This document shows, piece by piece, positions 29,786-38,408 of a DNA stretch of 47,233 nt (position 1 is its first letter; each line of letters starts with the position of its first letter). The stretch lies in NCBI GenBank assembly GCA_905182155.1, contig CAJJAX010000021.1, positions 1 to 47,233 of the forward strand. The letters are read 5' to 3'. A program made the translations under genes and the position numbers. Source of the stretch: an uncultured Pseudomonadales bacterium (GTDB lineage Bacteria; Pseudomonadota; Gammaproteobacteria; Pseudomonadales; Azotimanducaceae). The notes below the pieces were generated by a model that searched no databases, was not told the DNA's origin, and was given only the letters and a program-made list of their open reading frames with translations.

Positions 29786-31084
29786 ATGTCGCAACTACTT
29801 GAATTATCCGCTGGCATCCTCGATGGGACGATCGACCCGGATGCCACGGGCCCCGTCAATCGAATCAATTTTCAGCTATCAACGATTAGCGACCGCGTCG
29901 CCTTGGTCGAAGCGTTTTCCCACTGTATTTTGTTTGAAACCGATGATGGCCTGCTCGGCTTTGACACCTCGAGCGTGCAAGGCGGCGCGCGCGTTGTTTC
30001 GGCCATTCGCGCCTGGCGCAAAGCCCCGTTTCACACACTGATCTATACCCACGGTCATATAGATCATGTTGGCGGCTGCGGCGCGTTTATGAACAGCGCC
30101 AAGGCCCATGGCCACGCAAGACCCACCCTGGTTGGCCATGAAAACATTAAGCCTCGCTTCGATCGTTACCACTTAACGGATGGCTATAACGCGACGATTA
30201 ATCGCCGACAATTCGGTCAGTTCTCACGACGCGGTTACGACATCAGCAGCGACAACGCGTTTTTACCCAAGACCACTGAGCAACCGGATGTCACCTACCG
30301 AGACCAAATGACCCTGAATGTCGGCGGGCTCACAGTAGAGCTGAATCACGAGAAAGGCGAAACCGATGATCACACTTGGGGTTGGATCCCAGTCCACAAA
30401 GCGATCTGTTCGGGTGACTTTTTTATCTGGTGTTTTCCAAACGCTGGCAATCCCCAAAAAGTGCAGCGATATCCTATGGAATGGGCCCGCGCCCTGCGGG
30501 ATATGGCCAGCAAGGGAGCAGAGCTCCTACTGCCGGCCCATGGCTTACCCATCGCAGGGGCCGACCGAATAAACGTCGCGCTCAACGATGTCGCCTCAGC
30601 GCTTGAGTGGTTGGTTCAGGAAACGTTGCAAAGAATGAACGAAGGCGCCAAGTTGGACGACATTCTTCAGGAGGTCCGAATCGATCGGACCATCCTTGAA
30701 AAGCCTTACCTCAGGCCAACTTATGACGAACCAGAATTCATCATCCGTAATATTTGGCGCTTATACGGCGGTTGGTATGACGGCAACCCCGCAAGGCTCA
30801 AACCAGCACCCGACCACGCCTTGGCAGCCGAACTTGCGCGCCTAGCGGGGGGCGCCCTCGCTCTGGCAGATCGCGCATCAGCGCTCATGACAAGCGACAT
30901 CCGACTAGCGTGTCATCTCGTTGAACTGGCCGTGCAGGCTGACCCGATGAATCAAGCCGCACACGAAATGAGAGCCGCGATCTATCAGCATCGCCGAAAC
31001 CAAGAAACCTCGCTAATGGCCAAAGGCATTTATGGCGCCGCCGCGAGCGAGTCCATCGCTTTAACCCGAGACAAAAACGATTAA
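29786..31084 (+). CDS. Metallo-beta-lactamase-fold hydrolase (alkyl-sulfatase-like)
   Basis: A 432-residue MBL-fold protein. The metal site is THGHIDHVGG (His89, His91, Asp93, His94), with later ligands in NHEKGETDDHTWGW and LPAHGLPIAG. The C-terminal third has the alkyl-sulfatase dimerisation-type helical region (PEFIIRNIWRLYGGWYDGNP). The family contains sulfatases, lactonases and hydrolases with binuclear zinc. AGGAAG precedes the ATG. It is the third gene of a probable MFS–GST–MBL catabolic unit. Confidence 0.87.
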   Translation: MSQLLELSAGILDGTIDPDATGPVNRINFQLSTISDRVALVEAFSHCILFETDDGLLGFDTSSVQGGARVVSAIRAWRKAPFHTLIYTHGHIDHVGGCGAFMNSAKAHGHARPTLVGHENIKPRFDRYHLTDGYNATINRRQFGQFSRRGYDISSDNAFLPKTTEQPDVTYRDQMTLNVGGLTVELNHEKGETDDHTWGWIPVHKAICSGDFFIWCFPNAGNPQKVQRYPMEWARALRDMASKGAELLLPAHGLPIAGADRINVALNDVASALEWLVQETLQRMNEGAKLDDILQEVRIDRTILEKPYLRPTYDEPEFIIRNIWRLYGGWYDGNPARLKPAPDHALAAELARLAGGALALADRASALMTSDIRLACHLVELAVQADPMNQAAHEMRAAIYQHRRNQETSLMAKGIYGAAASESIALTRDKND

Positions 31085-31384
31085 TCGACTGCCAAGGCCA
31101 AAGCGCTTGTCGTTGCGCCTCGGTAATCGGTAGCACTGAAAGCCGGCCACCTTTGTGCGTGAGGGGTGAGCCGCTAAAAACGGTCCGCTTTCAACACAGC
31201 CAATTTAATGACCTGTGAAAAGGCCGAGATAAACCGCAGATCACCGGCGCGCGCACGCGATGGATTTTGATTCGAGGCGGGGTCAAAACAGGACGACTTC
31301 AGGTCAAATTGTAACGGGTCGGGATAGGGCGTGTTCACCACTTTTAATCGCCCAACAACCCCAATCTCGGCACAACTAGCATTA
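31085..31384 (-). pseudogene. Remnant of an EVE-domain protein
   Basis: Read on the minus strand from about 31375: EIGVVGRLKVVNTPYPDPLQ, FDLKSSCFDP, then AFSQVIKLAVLKADRF and a stop. In a second frame from about 31175 come SGSPLTHKGGRLSVLPITEA. Together these match the middle and end of EVE (UPF0310) proteins. The N-terminal half is missing, cut at the end of the membrane-protein gene. A run of five T on the minus strand (31176-31180) carries the frame change. One T fewer would join the two frames. No start, no ribosome site. EVE domains bind modified bases in other systems; this copy cannot be functional as given. Confidence 0.7.
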
Positions 31385-31999
31385 TCATTGCGCCTTTGTT
31401 TTAATTCGATAGAGTCGGGCCAATCGCATGAATCCCCACAACAAGACAAAGGCGCCGAGCGTGTCGCCAACCACATAGCCAAACAAGCGCGGCAATACTT
31501 CCGACTCATCCAGTCCGCTTAGCACCAAGATCACAACAATGCCTAAACCATTCAGCAGCGCGGCAACAAAACTCACCAGCACAATGCCGCGCCATTGCCG
31601 CAAGGAGGCAAACCCCGGTTTAAACTCAAAGCCCGCCAACTCAAACACTTTAAACGCTAAATATCCGCAGGTGACGCCTGGGATGAGACTCACCAAAGGA
31701 TAAGTGCCGCCATCCAAACCCGAACTGCTGGTTATCAGCGCACCGATCATTAATGGGATAATGGATCGAGCCCCAACCAAAAAAGCCGCCAGGATCCGGA
31801 TGCCGTGCGGCAAGAACACCAAACTGGTAAAGGCAAGTAGCGGATGGTCGTAGAGACTGCTTTGAAGGACCTTGACCCCGTAAGTCACAATCACCATCGT
31901 GCCCGCATAACCGAGCGCGATCACAATCGTAAGTTCAATCTCCGTGACTAAATAATCGAAGATGGTGCGGATCTTAGTTTGCTGCTTCGGTATTGCCAC
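31385..31999 (-). CDS. Membrane protein of unknown function
   Basis: A 204-residue protein with about six hydrophobic segments and few charged loops, for example IVIALGYAGTMVIVTYGV and PLMIGALITS. It somewhat resembles MASE1-type sensor membrane domains, but no output domain follows. GTG is the likely start, behind AAAGGGA. Its 3' end coincides with the break in the EVE-like remnant, so the two may have been juxtaposed by a deletion. Confidence 0.7.
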   Translation of the reverse strand: MAIPKQQTKIRTIFDYLVTEIELTIVIALGYAGTMVIVTYGVKVLQSSLYDHPLLAFTSLVFLPHGIRILAAFLVGARSIIPLMIGALITSSSGLDGGTYPLVSLIPGVTCGYLAFKVFELAGFEFKPGFASLRQWRGIVLVSFVAALLNGLGIVVILVLSGLDESEVLPRLFGYVVGDTLGAFVLLWGFMRLARLYRIKTKAQ

Positions 32000-32057
32000 G
32001 AAATTCCCTTTTTCAAACCACTGCCGCTTCCCTGCGCGCGCGTCAACACCCTGAAAC

Positions 32058-32240
32058 TTAGCGTTTCTTTTTCGGCTTACTCGCTTTGTTTTTCTTTTTC
32101 TTGTTCAGCACAGACGCTTTTGGGCTCGCCTGTTCTCGGGAAGCTCGAAACGCGTTCTTCATCGTTTCAAATTTTTCACGCTTTTTTGCTTCAATATGTG
32201 GATTTTTCGAGCCTTCGAACGAAATCACGTTTTCAGACAC
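32058..32240 (-). CDS. Small lysine-rich protein
   Basis: A 60-residue basic protein (SENVISFEGSKNPHIEAKKR at the start, KKKKNKASKPKKKR at the end). The GTG start has GGAGG seven bases upstream. The conserved-looking N-terminus and the ribosome site suggest a real gene. A short nucleic-acid-binding or ribosome-associated role is possible from the composition only. Confidence 0.65.
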   Translation of the reverse strand: MSENVISFEGSKNPHIEAKKREKFETMKNAFRASREQASPKASVLNKKKKNKASKPKKKR

Positions 32241-32388
32241 GTCAGCGCCTCCAATTACCCTGCCATAGAAATTTCAATGTGCCACATTAAAGACCGTTAT
32301 CAAACCTTTTCGAGCAATGAATACTTGTGGCACCGTCTGAGCAAGGCCTCTACACTTTGAGACATCAATCAACCCCTAGGGCAATCCC

Positions 32389-32844
32389 ATGATCTTACTT
32401 CAGCGCGTTATAACCCTACTTTTGGTCGTTCTTGTTACCGCGCCAGGCTTTGCTACGGCAGAAACGAAGACCCCTGATGAGATCGCGCTGGCAACGTTGG
32501 ATCGTTTTATGGCCGCGTTTAATGATCAGGACATCGAGGCCTGGGCAGCAACCTTAAACTACCCCCATGTTCGATTTGCCAGCAGGCAAGTCATGATTTA
32601 TGACTCGGCTGAGGCCTTTCAGGATCGCTCGATCTTCCCCGCATTGGCGGCGACAGGCTGGCACCATTCCCTTTGGACAAAACGCACCATCACCCTGTCC
32701 TCCGACAGCAAAGTCCATATCGATACCGAATTTGAACGCCGCAATGCCGACGACCAATCGATCGGACGATACCGGTCACTGTACATCGTGACGGCGCAGG
32801 ACGGTCATTGGGGGATTCAGGCGCGTTCGAGCCTTGCACCCTGA
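32389..32844 (+). CDS. Exported protein with an NTF2-like fold
   Basis: A 151-residue protein with a signal peptide of about 23 residues ending near GFATA. The mature part (LDRFMAAFNDQDIEAWAATL, then YPHVRFAS) resembles SnoaL/NTF2-like domains, which can be enzymes or binding modules. AGGG lies upstream of the ATG. It is isolated, with gene-poor stretches on both sides. No function assigned. Confidence 0.75.
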   Translation: MILLQRVITLLLVVLVTAPGFATAETKTPDEIALATLDRFMAAFNDQDIEAWAATLNYPHVRFASRQVMIYDSAEAFQDRSIFPALAATGWHHSLWTKRTITLSSDSKVHIDTEFERRNADDQSIGRYRSLYIVTAQDGHWGIQARSSLAP

Positions 32845-33369
32845 GGTGCCCTAGCGTTTCAACAAGACAGTCGGCGCGGGACGCTCAAAAGGTAACCGCA
32901 CAGTGACGAAATTTAAGCTGCCCGCGTGCGTAAGACCATGACCCTTTTTGAGGGTTGGTGAGATTGAAGGCGAAGGCCTTAAAGACTTTGACCGCGTAGC
33001 ATTGCCCTCAAGAATGATCCAAATTTAACCGAAATAGCCCTGCCTTTGAACCGCTCTAATCCTAGGGATTAGAGACCTGAACGCGACAAAGTTCACGGCT
33101 GAATGAATGGGGTTAGGCCGCTCGAGCACCTCGCTAGCGTGCGATGCCGTTTGCAAATGGCGAGCCTCGCCATCAGAGAAAGTTGCGGAACCAAGCGGCG
33201 ACCGGTAATTTAAAGCCACACAGACTCAGAACACACCCTGAACACTACAAGCCCGACTTGATGATGGCGTAGCGGAACCGCTCGCCTATGGCACCGCCGT
33301 TCAACTGGACTCAAGCTAAGGGTTCAAGACAAGCGGCACCCGTCGTTTTGCCACATCAACTCAACGTGG
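32845..33369. other. Gene-poor 525-bp region with a possible dispersed element
   Basis: No convincing gene. On the minus strand one frame runs from about 33219 to 32850 with a single internal TAA near 33025 (before it RIRAVQRQGYFG, after it IWIILEGNATRSKS and HAGSLNFVTVRLPFERPAP). It has no ribosome site and no family I can name, so it may be a noncoding repeat element that happens to be open. It includes the perfect 9-bp inverted repeat at 33054-33074. Confidence 0.45.
33054..33074. repeat. Perfect 9-bp inverted repeat
   Basis: CTCTAATCC and GGATTAGAG around a TAG loop. It is not followed by a T run. It lies within the open minus-strand frame of the gene-poor region. Confidence 0.75.
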
Positions 33370-33576
33370 TTAACGACGCTCTAAATCGGAAATCACTAGC
33401 GAATCAGTCATTTCGGCCATTTCGATTGCCAAATCAATGGCTTTACGCATCAATGCGGTGTGGTTGGTTCGCTCAGTCAAATCCATCGTCGTGATATAAG
33501 CTGCATAAATTCGAGAGGCAACCTGCAGCACAGCAGCTTCACTATCCTCTAGGTGGATATAGGTCTTTTTAGTCAT
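33370..33576 (-). CDS. Small protein of unknown function
   Basis: A 68-residue, mostly helical and acidic protein (TKKTYIHLEDSEAAVLQVAS, then MRKAIDLAIEMAEM). An AAGGAG site nine bases before the ATG strongly supports translation. No family recognised. Small cytoplasmic proteins of this kind often accompany antitoxins or regulators, but no partner is seen. Confidence 0.65.
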   Translation of the reverse strand: MTKKTYIHLEDSEAAVLQVASRIYAAYITTMDLTERTNHTALMRKAIDLAIEMAEMTDSLVISDLERR

Positions 33577-33786
33577 TGCTGCGCTCTCCTTAAAACAAAT
33601 TAAGTTGAATATTCTTTAGTCGGGTGTTTCACCTGCTTCGGTTTTCAGCACGTTATGCCGTTCGTGCGGACTGGCTACGAAACTGCCAGCATATTAACGT
33701 AATTTAAGACCACACCCTATCCGAGCACGGCGCCGCCCGAACCCAACCGATGCGTTATCGCACCCGTTAGCCAACGCTCACGCCGG

Positions 33787-34665
33787 CTATTCGCTCTGAC
33801 TCATTTGATCAAGGTCATCCTGACTCATCTGGTCCACTTCAAGTTCCAGGATACTTTCCGGTGCGATAACCATAAAGACAAAGAACAAAAAGGTTTCAAC
33901 CAGGTGCCAATGTCGTATCGGCAGCTGATGAATTTGGTTATGACAGATCGAGACAAATACGACCCCAAAATAGATTGCAAACGCGGCCACTAGGGTCAAA
34001 ACATTCTGAGCGGTCAATATCGCTGTCCATTCAGAAAATTCGATTCGCGCCAAGCCCACAAAATACTCATAGACTAAAAACCCAGTGATCAACAACACCG
34101 CATTTAAACTGGCCGACTGCGCGCGTTCCAGCGGTGCCTGTTTGGTGTCTAATGCAAAGTAAATGGCCCCGAAGGCCGCAACGGCGATTCCAAGATTAAT
34201 CGGCGCCCAAAAGTGTCCTAAATCAGCATTGTCCAAAGACCACAAAACAATGATTAGGGGCGTGGCCAATGCAAACGTGAGCACGCCCACTAAGGAGATG
34301 GCGCTGGGTCTTGAAAACATCCGAACATCGTCGGGTTTAAGATTGATCCCGAGGGTCGCGAGGCAACCACCACCAAGCGCGGCAATCAAACCACCCAGAA
34401 CAAACGGATGCTCATAACGTAGACCAACGGAAATGAAAAAAGCCGAGAGCAGCAACCCAAACGGCAAGGGCACAAATCTGAAAAACAACGCCATGGGCAT
34501 CCCCAGGCCCACGCAGCAATACAATCCTAAAGCGGTAAACGGTGCAAGAAAGGCCAACAGAACAAGAATATTGTGCGGCGTCACGTAGACGCCACCGTTG
34601 GCATAGAAACCCAAGGCCATCGCCATAAAGCACAGAACAGCCAGACTCTTTTGCTTCCAGTTCAT
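33787..34665 (-). CDS. Multi-pass membrane protein of unknown function
   Basis: A 292-residue protein with about nine hydrophobic segments (for example SLAVLCFMAMALGFYANGGV and LLAFLAPFTALGLYC). An acidic, Met/Ser/Gln-rich tail (QMSQDDLDQMSQSE) ends it. No transporter family signature recognised. A GGTGG sequence precedes the ATG. It ends before a 210-bp gap and starts next to the tandem-repeat region. Confidence 0.7.
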   Translation of the reverse strand: MNWKQKSLAVLCFMAMALGFYANGGVYVTPHNILVLLAFLAPFTALGLYCCVGLGMPMALFFRFVPLPFGLLLSAFFISVGLRYEHPFVLGGLIAALGGGCLATLGINLKPDDVRMFSRPSAISLVGVLTFALATPLIIVLWSLDNADLGHFWAPINLGIAVAAFGAIYFALDTKQAPLERAQSASLNAVLLITGFLVYEYFVGLARIEFSEWTAILTAQNVLTLVAAFAIYFGVVFVSICHNQIHQLPIRHWHLVETFLFFVFMVIAPESILELEVDQMSQDDLDQMSQSE

Positions 34666-34972
34666 GTCATTGCCACCTTTTCCTGATGTGACCCGCGCCG
34701 ATTCACGCGGAGCTCGCGCCGGACCCCCTCTACACGACGCGGCTCAACCCAATACGGCACGTGACGCATCTTGCTTAAAGTGTCTTATCAAAAGCGCTTT
34801 ATCAAAAGCGCCTCATCAAAAGCCCCTCATCAAAAACGCCTTGTGACGCCGCTCAAAACAGTCAGCGAATCACCCACCAATGTCGTTGACGATTCACCCT
34901 GACGCAGGGGGAGGCAAAATGCTTTCAGGATGCTGGACCCTTGTCGGCATCTTGCTTCATCACCGTCAGCCG
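34666..34972. other. Gene-free region with tandem repeats
   Basis: About 307 bases between the membrane protein and the end of the SDR gene. It holds four copies of a 14-bp repeat, listed separately. Short frames show no coding signal. Confidence 0.55.
34784..34842. repeat. Four imperfect tandem 14-bp repeats
   Basis: Units around ATCAAAAGCGCYTY recur at 34787, 34801, 34815 and 34829, an exact period of 14. The first copies are nearly identical; the last two have GCC and ACG in place of GCG. The period is not a multiple of three and no gene spans them. Confidence 0.85.
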
Positions 34973-35850
34973 TTAAACACCACCTGTTTTAGGTTTGGCT
35001 TGACTCATATCCATCAACGACTCAGTGTTTGCCATCAGGTCTTCAAAAGTCGCCTCAATTCCTAAATTAATCGGGTCATTGACGAAGATCTGAGCCCGAT
35101 AATAACGGCCACCACCGGCATTAATGACGACGCCGGTCGGCGCTTCATCACTGGTCATGAATAAAACTGCTGGGCTGACCAGTTTCGGCGCTGATTCTGG
35201 CGGCGGACTGTCTGGGTCAATGTCTCGCCCAGGAATGGTTGAGATCATGCGCGTTGCGGCGGCCGGCGCTAACGTATTCACTCGCACATTATTTTTAGCA
35301 CCCTCGAGCGCCAAAACATTCATTAACCCCAGCATGCCCATTTTGGCAGCACCGTAGTTGGCTTGACCAAAATTACCGTAAATACCAGAACTTGAGCTGG
35401 TCAACACAATCCGACCATAGCCTTGCTCATTCATGTGAGGCCAGGCAGCCCGAGTGACATAGGCCGTACCGGAAAGGTGGACTTGCAGAACAAGGTCCCA
35501 ATCTGCCAAGGTCATTTTCTTAAAGGACCGGTCCCTTAAAATACCCGCATTATTCACTAAGATATCGACCCGACCCCACTTTTCTATCGCTTGAGCAACC
35601 ATGCTTTCAACCTGAGACAAATCGGCCACATTGGCACCGTTTCGCCTCCTAGGGCTTTGATCTCTTCTACCACAGCGTTTGCAGCGTCAGATGATTGGCC
35701 CAAACCACCCGCATCAGCGCCTAGATCATTCACAACAACTTTTGCGCCACGCGCCGCTAAACCTAAAGCGTGAGATCGGCCCAGGCCATTGCCGGCGCCT
35801 GTGATCACAACAACTTTATTTTCAAACTCACTATTCTCAATTATTGGCAT
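34973..35850 (-). CDS. Short-chain dehydrogenase/reductase, with one frameshift
   Basis: Resembles the SDR domain of 17-beta-HSD type 4 and bacterial 3-hydroxyacyl-CoA dehydrogenases. The first frame (35850 to about 35636) has TGAGNGLGRSHA (TGxxxGxG NAD motif) and VVVNDLGAD. The second frame (about 35636 to 34973) has NNAGILRD, the catalytic SSSSGIYGNFGQANYGAAKMG (Tyr-x3-Lys) and the C-terminal part. Adding one G near 35634-35637 (minus strand GGTGCC to GGTGGCC) joins them as GGETVANVADLSQVE. A MaoC-like hydratase gene is divergent next door, which fits beta-oxidation of branched or steroid side chains. A ribosome site GGAGACGCAGG precedes the ATG. Confidence 0.85.
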
Positions 35851-35962
35851 CCTGCGTCTCCTCATTTTGACCCGCAGAGATTATCACGAACCCAAGGCCT
35901 GCGTTGCGATATCAGGGCGTTTGTTGTTATTGTTTTTTGGTTTTAACGCAAGGGAATCTCCC

Positions 35963-36445
35963 ATGAACAATCCTCGCCCGTTTCGGCTCGACAATGCTGC
36001 CGCGTTTATCGATCAAAGCCTGGGCATCAGCGATTGGGTTTTTATTGACCAGACCCAGGTCAATATTTTCGGCGAAGTGACGCGTTGGCGTACCCCGGGT
36101 CACTGTGATCCTGACTATGCAAGAACCACACCCTACGGCGGCACACTAATTCATGGCTTTCATGTGCTCGGCTTGTTATCGCATTTTTACAAGGATGCAG
36201 GTTGTTGGCCTGAAGATGGCGCCAACCCCTTAAACTATGGCTTGGATAAAGTTAGGATCCTGAAGCCGGTCGTGATTGGCGACGGCGTACGACTGCGTTC
36301 ACACATGAGCCTACTCGCCGCCACGTCCAAACCCAATGGCGATGCGCTGCTCAAAGTCTGCCACCAGGTCGAGGCCCAAGGCCAACCCGGGTTTGCGGTT
36401 TATGCTGAATACTTAACCTATTGGCATCGCCTAAAGGCCGCATAA
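35963..36445 (+). CDS. MaoC-like dehydratase
   Basis: A 160-residue hot-dog-fold protein with DNAAAFIDQSLGISDWVFID and YGGTLIHGFHVLGLLSHFYK, the latter containing the hydratase-2 active-site type Asp/His region (D-x4-H, here with HGFH). It would hydrate trans-2-enoyl-CoA. It is divergent from the SDR, with 112 bases between; the two may act in one pathway. The ATG at 35963 is preferred over a longer frame from 35789 that runs into the SDR. Confidence 0.8.
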   Translation: MNNPRPFRLDNAAAFIDQSLGISDWVFIDQTQVNIFGEVTRWRTPGHCDPDYARTTPYGGTLIHGFHVLGLLSHFYKDAGCWPEDGANPLNYGLDKVRILKPVVIGDGVRLRSHMSLLAATSKPNGDALLKVCHQVEAQGQPGFAVYAEYLTYWHRLKAA

Positions 36446-37006
36446 ACCCTTGCACTTTGTGACGGCTGCGGTCATGACGCGACCGCAAGGCACTAACGTC
36501 TTGAATCACCCATGGCGAAGACATTTCCAAGGCATACCAGCAGGCCGCTCCCGCGGCGCATCGCCCTTGAGCGCGCTGCCAGGGTCAGGGCTTTTAGTTT
36601 AAATCGACTGGTGCAACGAGATTACCTTGTCGCCAACAGAGCAATTTGGGGCGCCGATCCGGATCGGCCTCAACGCATCATCCACGCCCTAATGTCGAGC
36701 GCTTTTAGCGCAACAATCTAAACGGGTCATCAAGCAAAGCCTGACCCAACAATCCCCAACCCAACCTTGGGGTGGGTACCCGACACGTTGGAATATAAGC
36801 CAGGTTGCGAGCCAAGACCGAATGATTTGGCAGCAGGCCGAAGACTTGTCTGCTGCAGTCCAGTCAAGTTGAAAGCTCCTCGCCCGAGTTCTGCATTCGC
36901 AACCCCCGCAATTTCCTGTAGGATTTGCCCAACCATTCGCCTCGTGCGCGATTCAATCGATTCAATTCGTATTCTCTCAATGCCCATCAGAAGCAAGGAG
37001 CCAGCC
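36446..37006. other. Region of about 560 bp without a confident gene
   Basis: It contains a hairpin at 36467-36487 (TGCGGTC, loop, GACCGCA) after the MaoC-like gene and without a T run. A 69-codon plus frame at 36512-36721 and a minus frame overlapping the P450 start are open but show no domain or convincing ribosome site. The P450 promoter should lie here. Confidence 0.5.
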
Positions 37007-38314
37007 ATGGCGCAGCAGCAAAGTCCGTCAAGCACCCAAGTCATGCCGAGCGCCGACGGCGTTAACGAAGTTAGGCCCATTCCACCGGCCGCTGAGGTGC
37101 CGATTGCCGACATTCTTCCGGTTAACCCCAGGCTCTTTAGCGAGAACCGCTGGGAGGAGTATTTTGATCGACTGCGTGCTGAGGACCCGGTTCATTTCAA
37201 TGAAACCGACCTTGCGGGTCGGTTCTGGTCCCTCACCCGTTACGAAGACATCAAACACGTTGACTCGGACTGGGAAACGTTTTCCTCAGCCCACGGCATT
37301 ACCCTTGGCTTTCCGGTTGGCACTGAGTTACCCGAAGGGGCGCTCAATATCTCGACCTTTATCGCCATGGACCCGCCGACCCATGATGTTCAGCGAAAAA
37401 CAGTCACCGGCGCCGTGGCCCCTAGAAATCTAGTCAATTTGGAGCCGCTCATTCGATCCCGTACCCAAGAGGTGCTAGACAGTCTTCCCGACAACGAGCC
37501 GTTCGATTGGGTGGATACCGTCTCGATTGAACTCACCACGATGATGCTTGCGACCTTATTTGACTTCCCGTTCGAGGACCGCAGAAAATTGACCCGGTGG
37601 TCCGACATTACCTTCGCTATTCCGCAACCGGGCGGCATCATCGAATCGATGGAACAGCGCCGGGAAGAGCTCCTAGAGTGCTTGGCCTATTTCAATCGCC
37701 TTAAGGACGAACGCACCCAAAACCCTGGGGACGACTTGGTTTCTATGCTCGCGCACGGCGCTGACACCAAAGATATGCCACCGCTGGAGTATCTTGGCAA
37801 TCTGCTTTTGCTCATTGTGGGTGGCAATGACACCACGAGAAACACCATGTCCGGTAGCATCTATGCGCTCAACAAATTCCCAGAGCAGTTCAAGAAGCTC
37901 ACCCAAAACCCAGCACTCATTCCCAACATGGTCGCCGAAGTCATACGGTGGCAAACGCCGCTAGCCTACATGCGCCGAACGGCCAACAAAGACTGCGTGA
38001 TTGGCGACAAATCAATCTTAGCCGGCGACCAGCTTCTGATGTGGTATGCCTCGGGCAACCGGGATGCCAGCGTCTTTGCGGCGCCTGAGGCACTCGACAT
38101 TGAGCGCAGCAATGCGCGCCAGCACCTTTCCTTTGGTTTTGGCATCCATCGCTGCATGGGCAATCGTTTGGCTGAAATGCAGTTGCGTGTGCTTTGGGAA
38201 GAAATCATGAAACGTTTCGAACGCATTGAAGTCGTGCAGGAACCTGAACGTATTTTCTCCTCATTCGTAAAAGGCTACTCCGAACTTATGGTACGTGTAC
38301 ATCCGAAGAAGTAG
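37007..38314 (+). CDS. Cytochrome P450, CYP153 type (alkane/fatty-acid terminal hydroxylase)
   Basis: A 435-residue soluble P450. The I-helix oxygen-binding motif is GGNDTT (272-277), the ExxR is EVIR (311-314), and the haem loop is FGFGIHRCMG with Cys383 as ligand. FIAMDPPTHDVQRKTV, FDWVDTVSIELTTMMLATLF and DFPFEDRRKLTRWSD are characteristic of CYP153, which adds a terminal hydroxyl to alkanes and related chains using ferredoxin and ferredoxin reductase. Neither partner gene is in the window. AAGGAG precedes the ATG at 37007, which supports that start over 36767. Confidence 0.93.
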   Translation: MAQQQSPSSTQVMPSADGVNEVRPIPPAAEVPIADILPVNPRLFSENRWEEYFDRLRAEDPVHFNETDLAGRFWSLTRYEDIKHVDSDWETFSSAHGITLGFPVGTELPEGALNISTFIAMDPPTHDVQRKTVTGAVAPRNLVNLEPLIRSRTQEVLDSLPDNEPFDWVDTVSIELTTMMLATLFDFPFEDRRKLTRWSDITFAIPQPGGIIESMEQRREELLECLAYFNRLKDERTQNPGDDLVSMLAHGADTKDMPPLEYLGNLLLLIVGGNDTTRNTMSGSIYALNKFPEQFKKLTQNPALIPNMVAEVIRWQTPLAYMRRTANKDCVIGDKSILAGDQLLMWYASGNRDASVFAAPEALDIERSNARQHLSFGFGIHRCMGNRLAEMQLRVLWEEIMKRFERIEVVQEPERIFSSFVKGYSELMVRVHPKK

Positions 38315-38353
38315 TTAGATCAAATTACCTGTTACCACCGGCTCTTAAAATAA

Positions 38354-38402
38354 CCAAGGTCTAAAACGACCTTGGCGCGACGCGGCATTTCAAGCGCGTC
38401 GC
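38354..38402 (-). terminator. Double hairpin terminator after iorAB
   Basis: Two hairpins lie in the 94-bp convergent gap. One is GCGACGCG…CGCGTCGC (38377-38402), the other CCAAGGTC…GACCTTGG (38354-38375). On the minus strand the second is followed by TTATTTTAAG, as expected for a Rho-independent terminator of the molybdenum-enzyme operon. Confidence 0.75.
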
Positions 38403-38408
38403 TCCGCT

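Noticed and set aside
36512..36721. 69-codon plus-strand frame
   Set aside because: Arg/Ala-rich, no domain, no convincing ribosome site.
36767..37006. In-frame extension of the P450 gene
   Set aside because: Not similar to P450 N-termini. The ATG at 37007 has AAGGAG and gives the family length.
36730..37113. 127-codon minus-strand frame overlapping the P450 start
   Set aside because: Antisense to a confident gene and without recognisable motifs.
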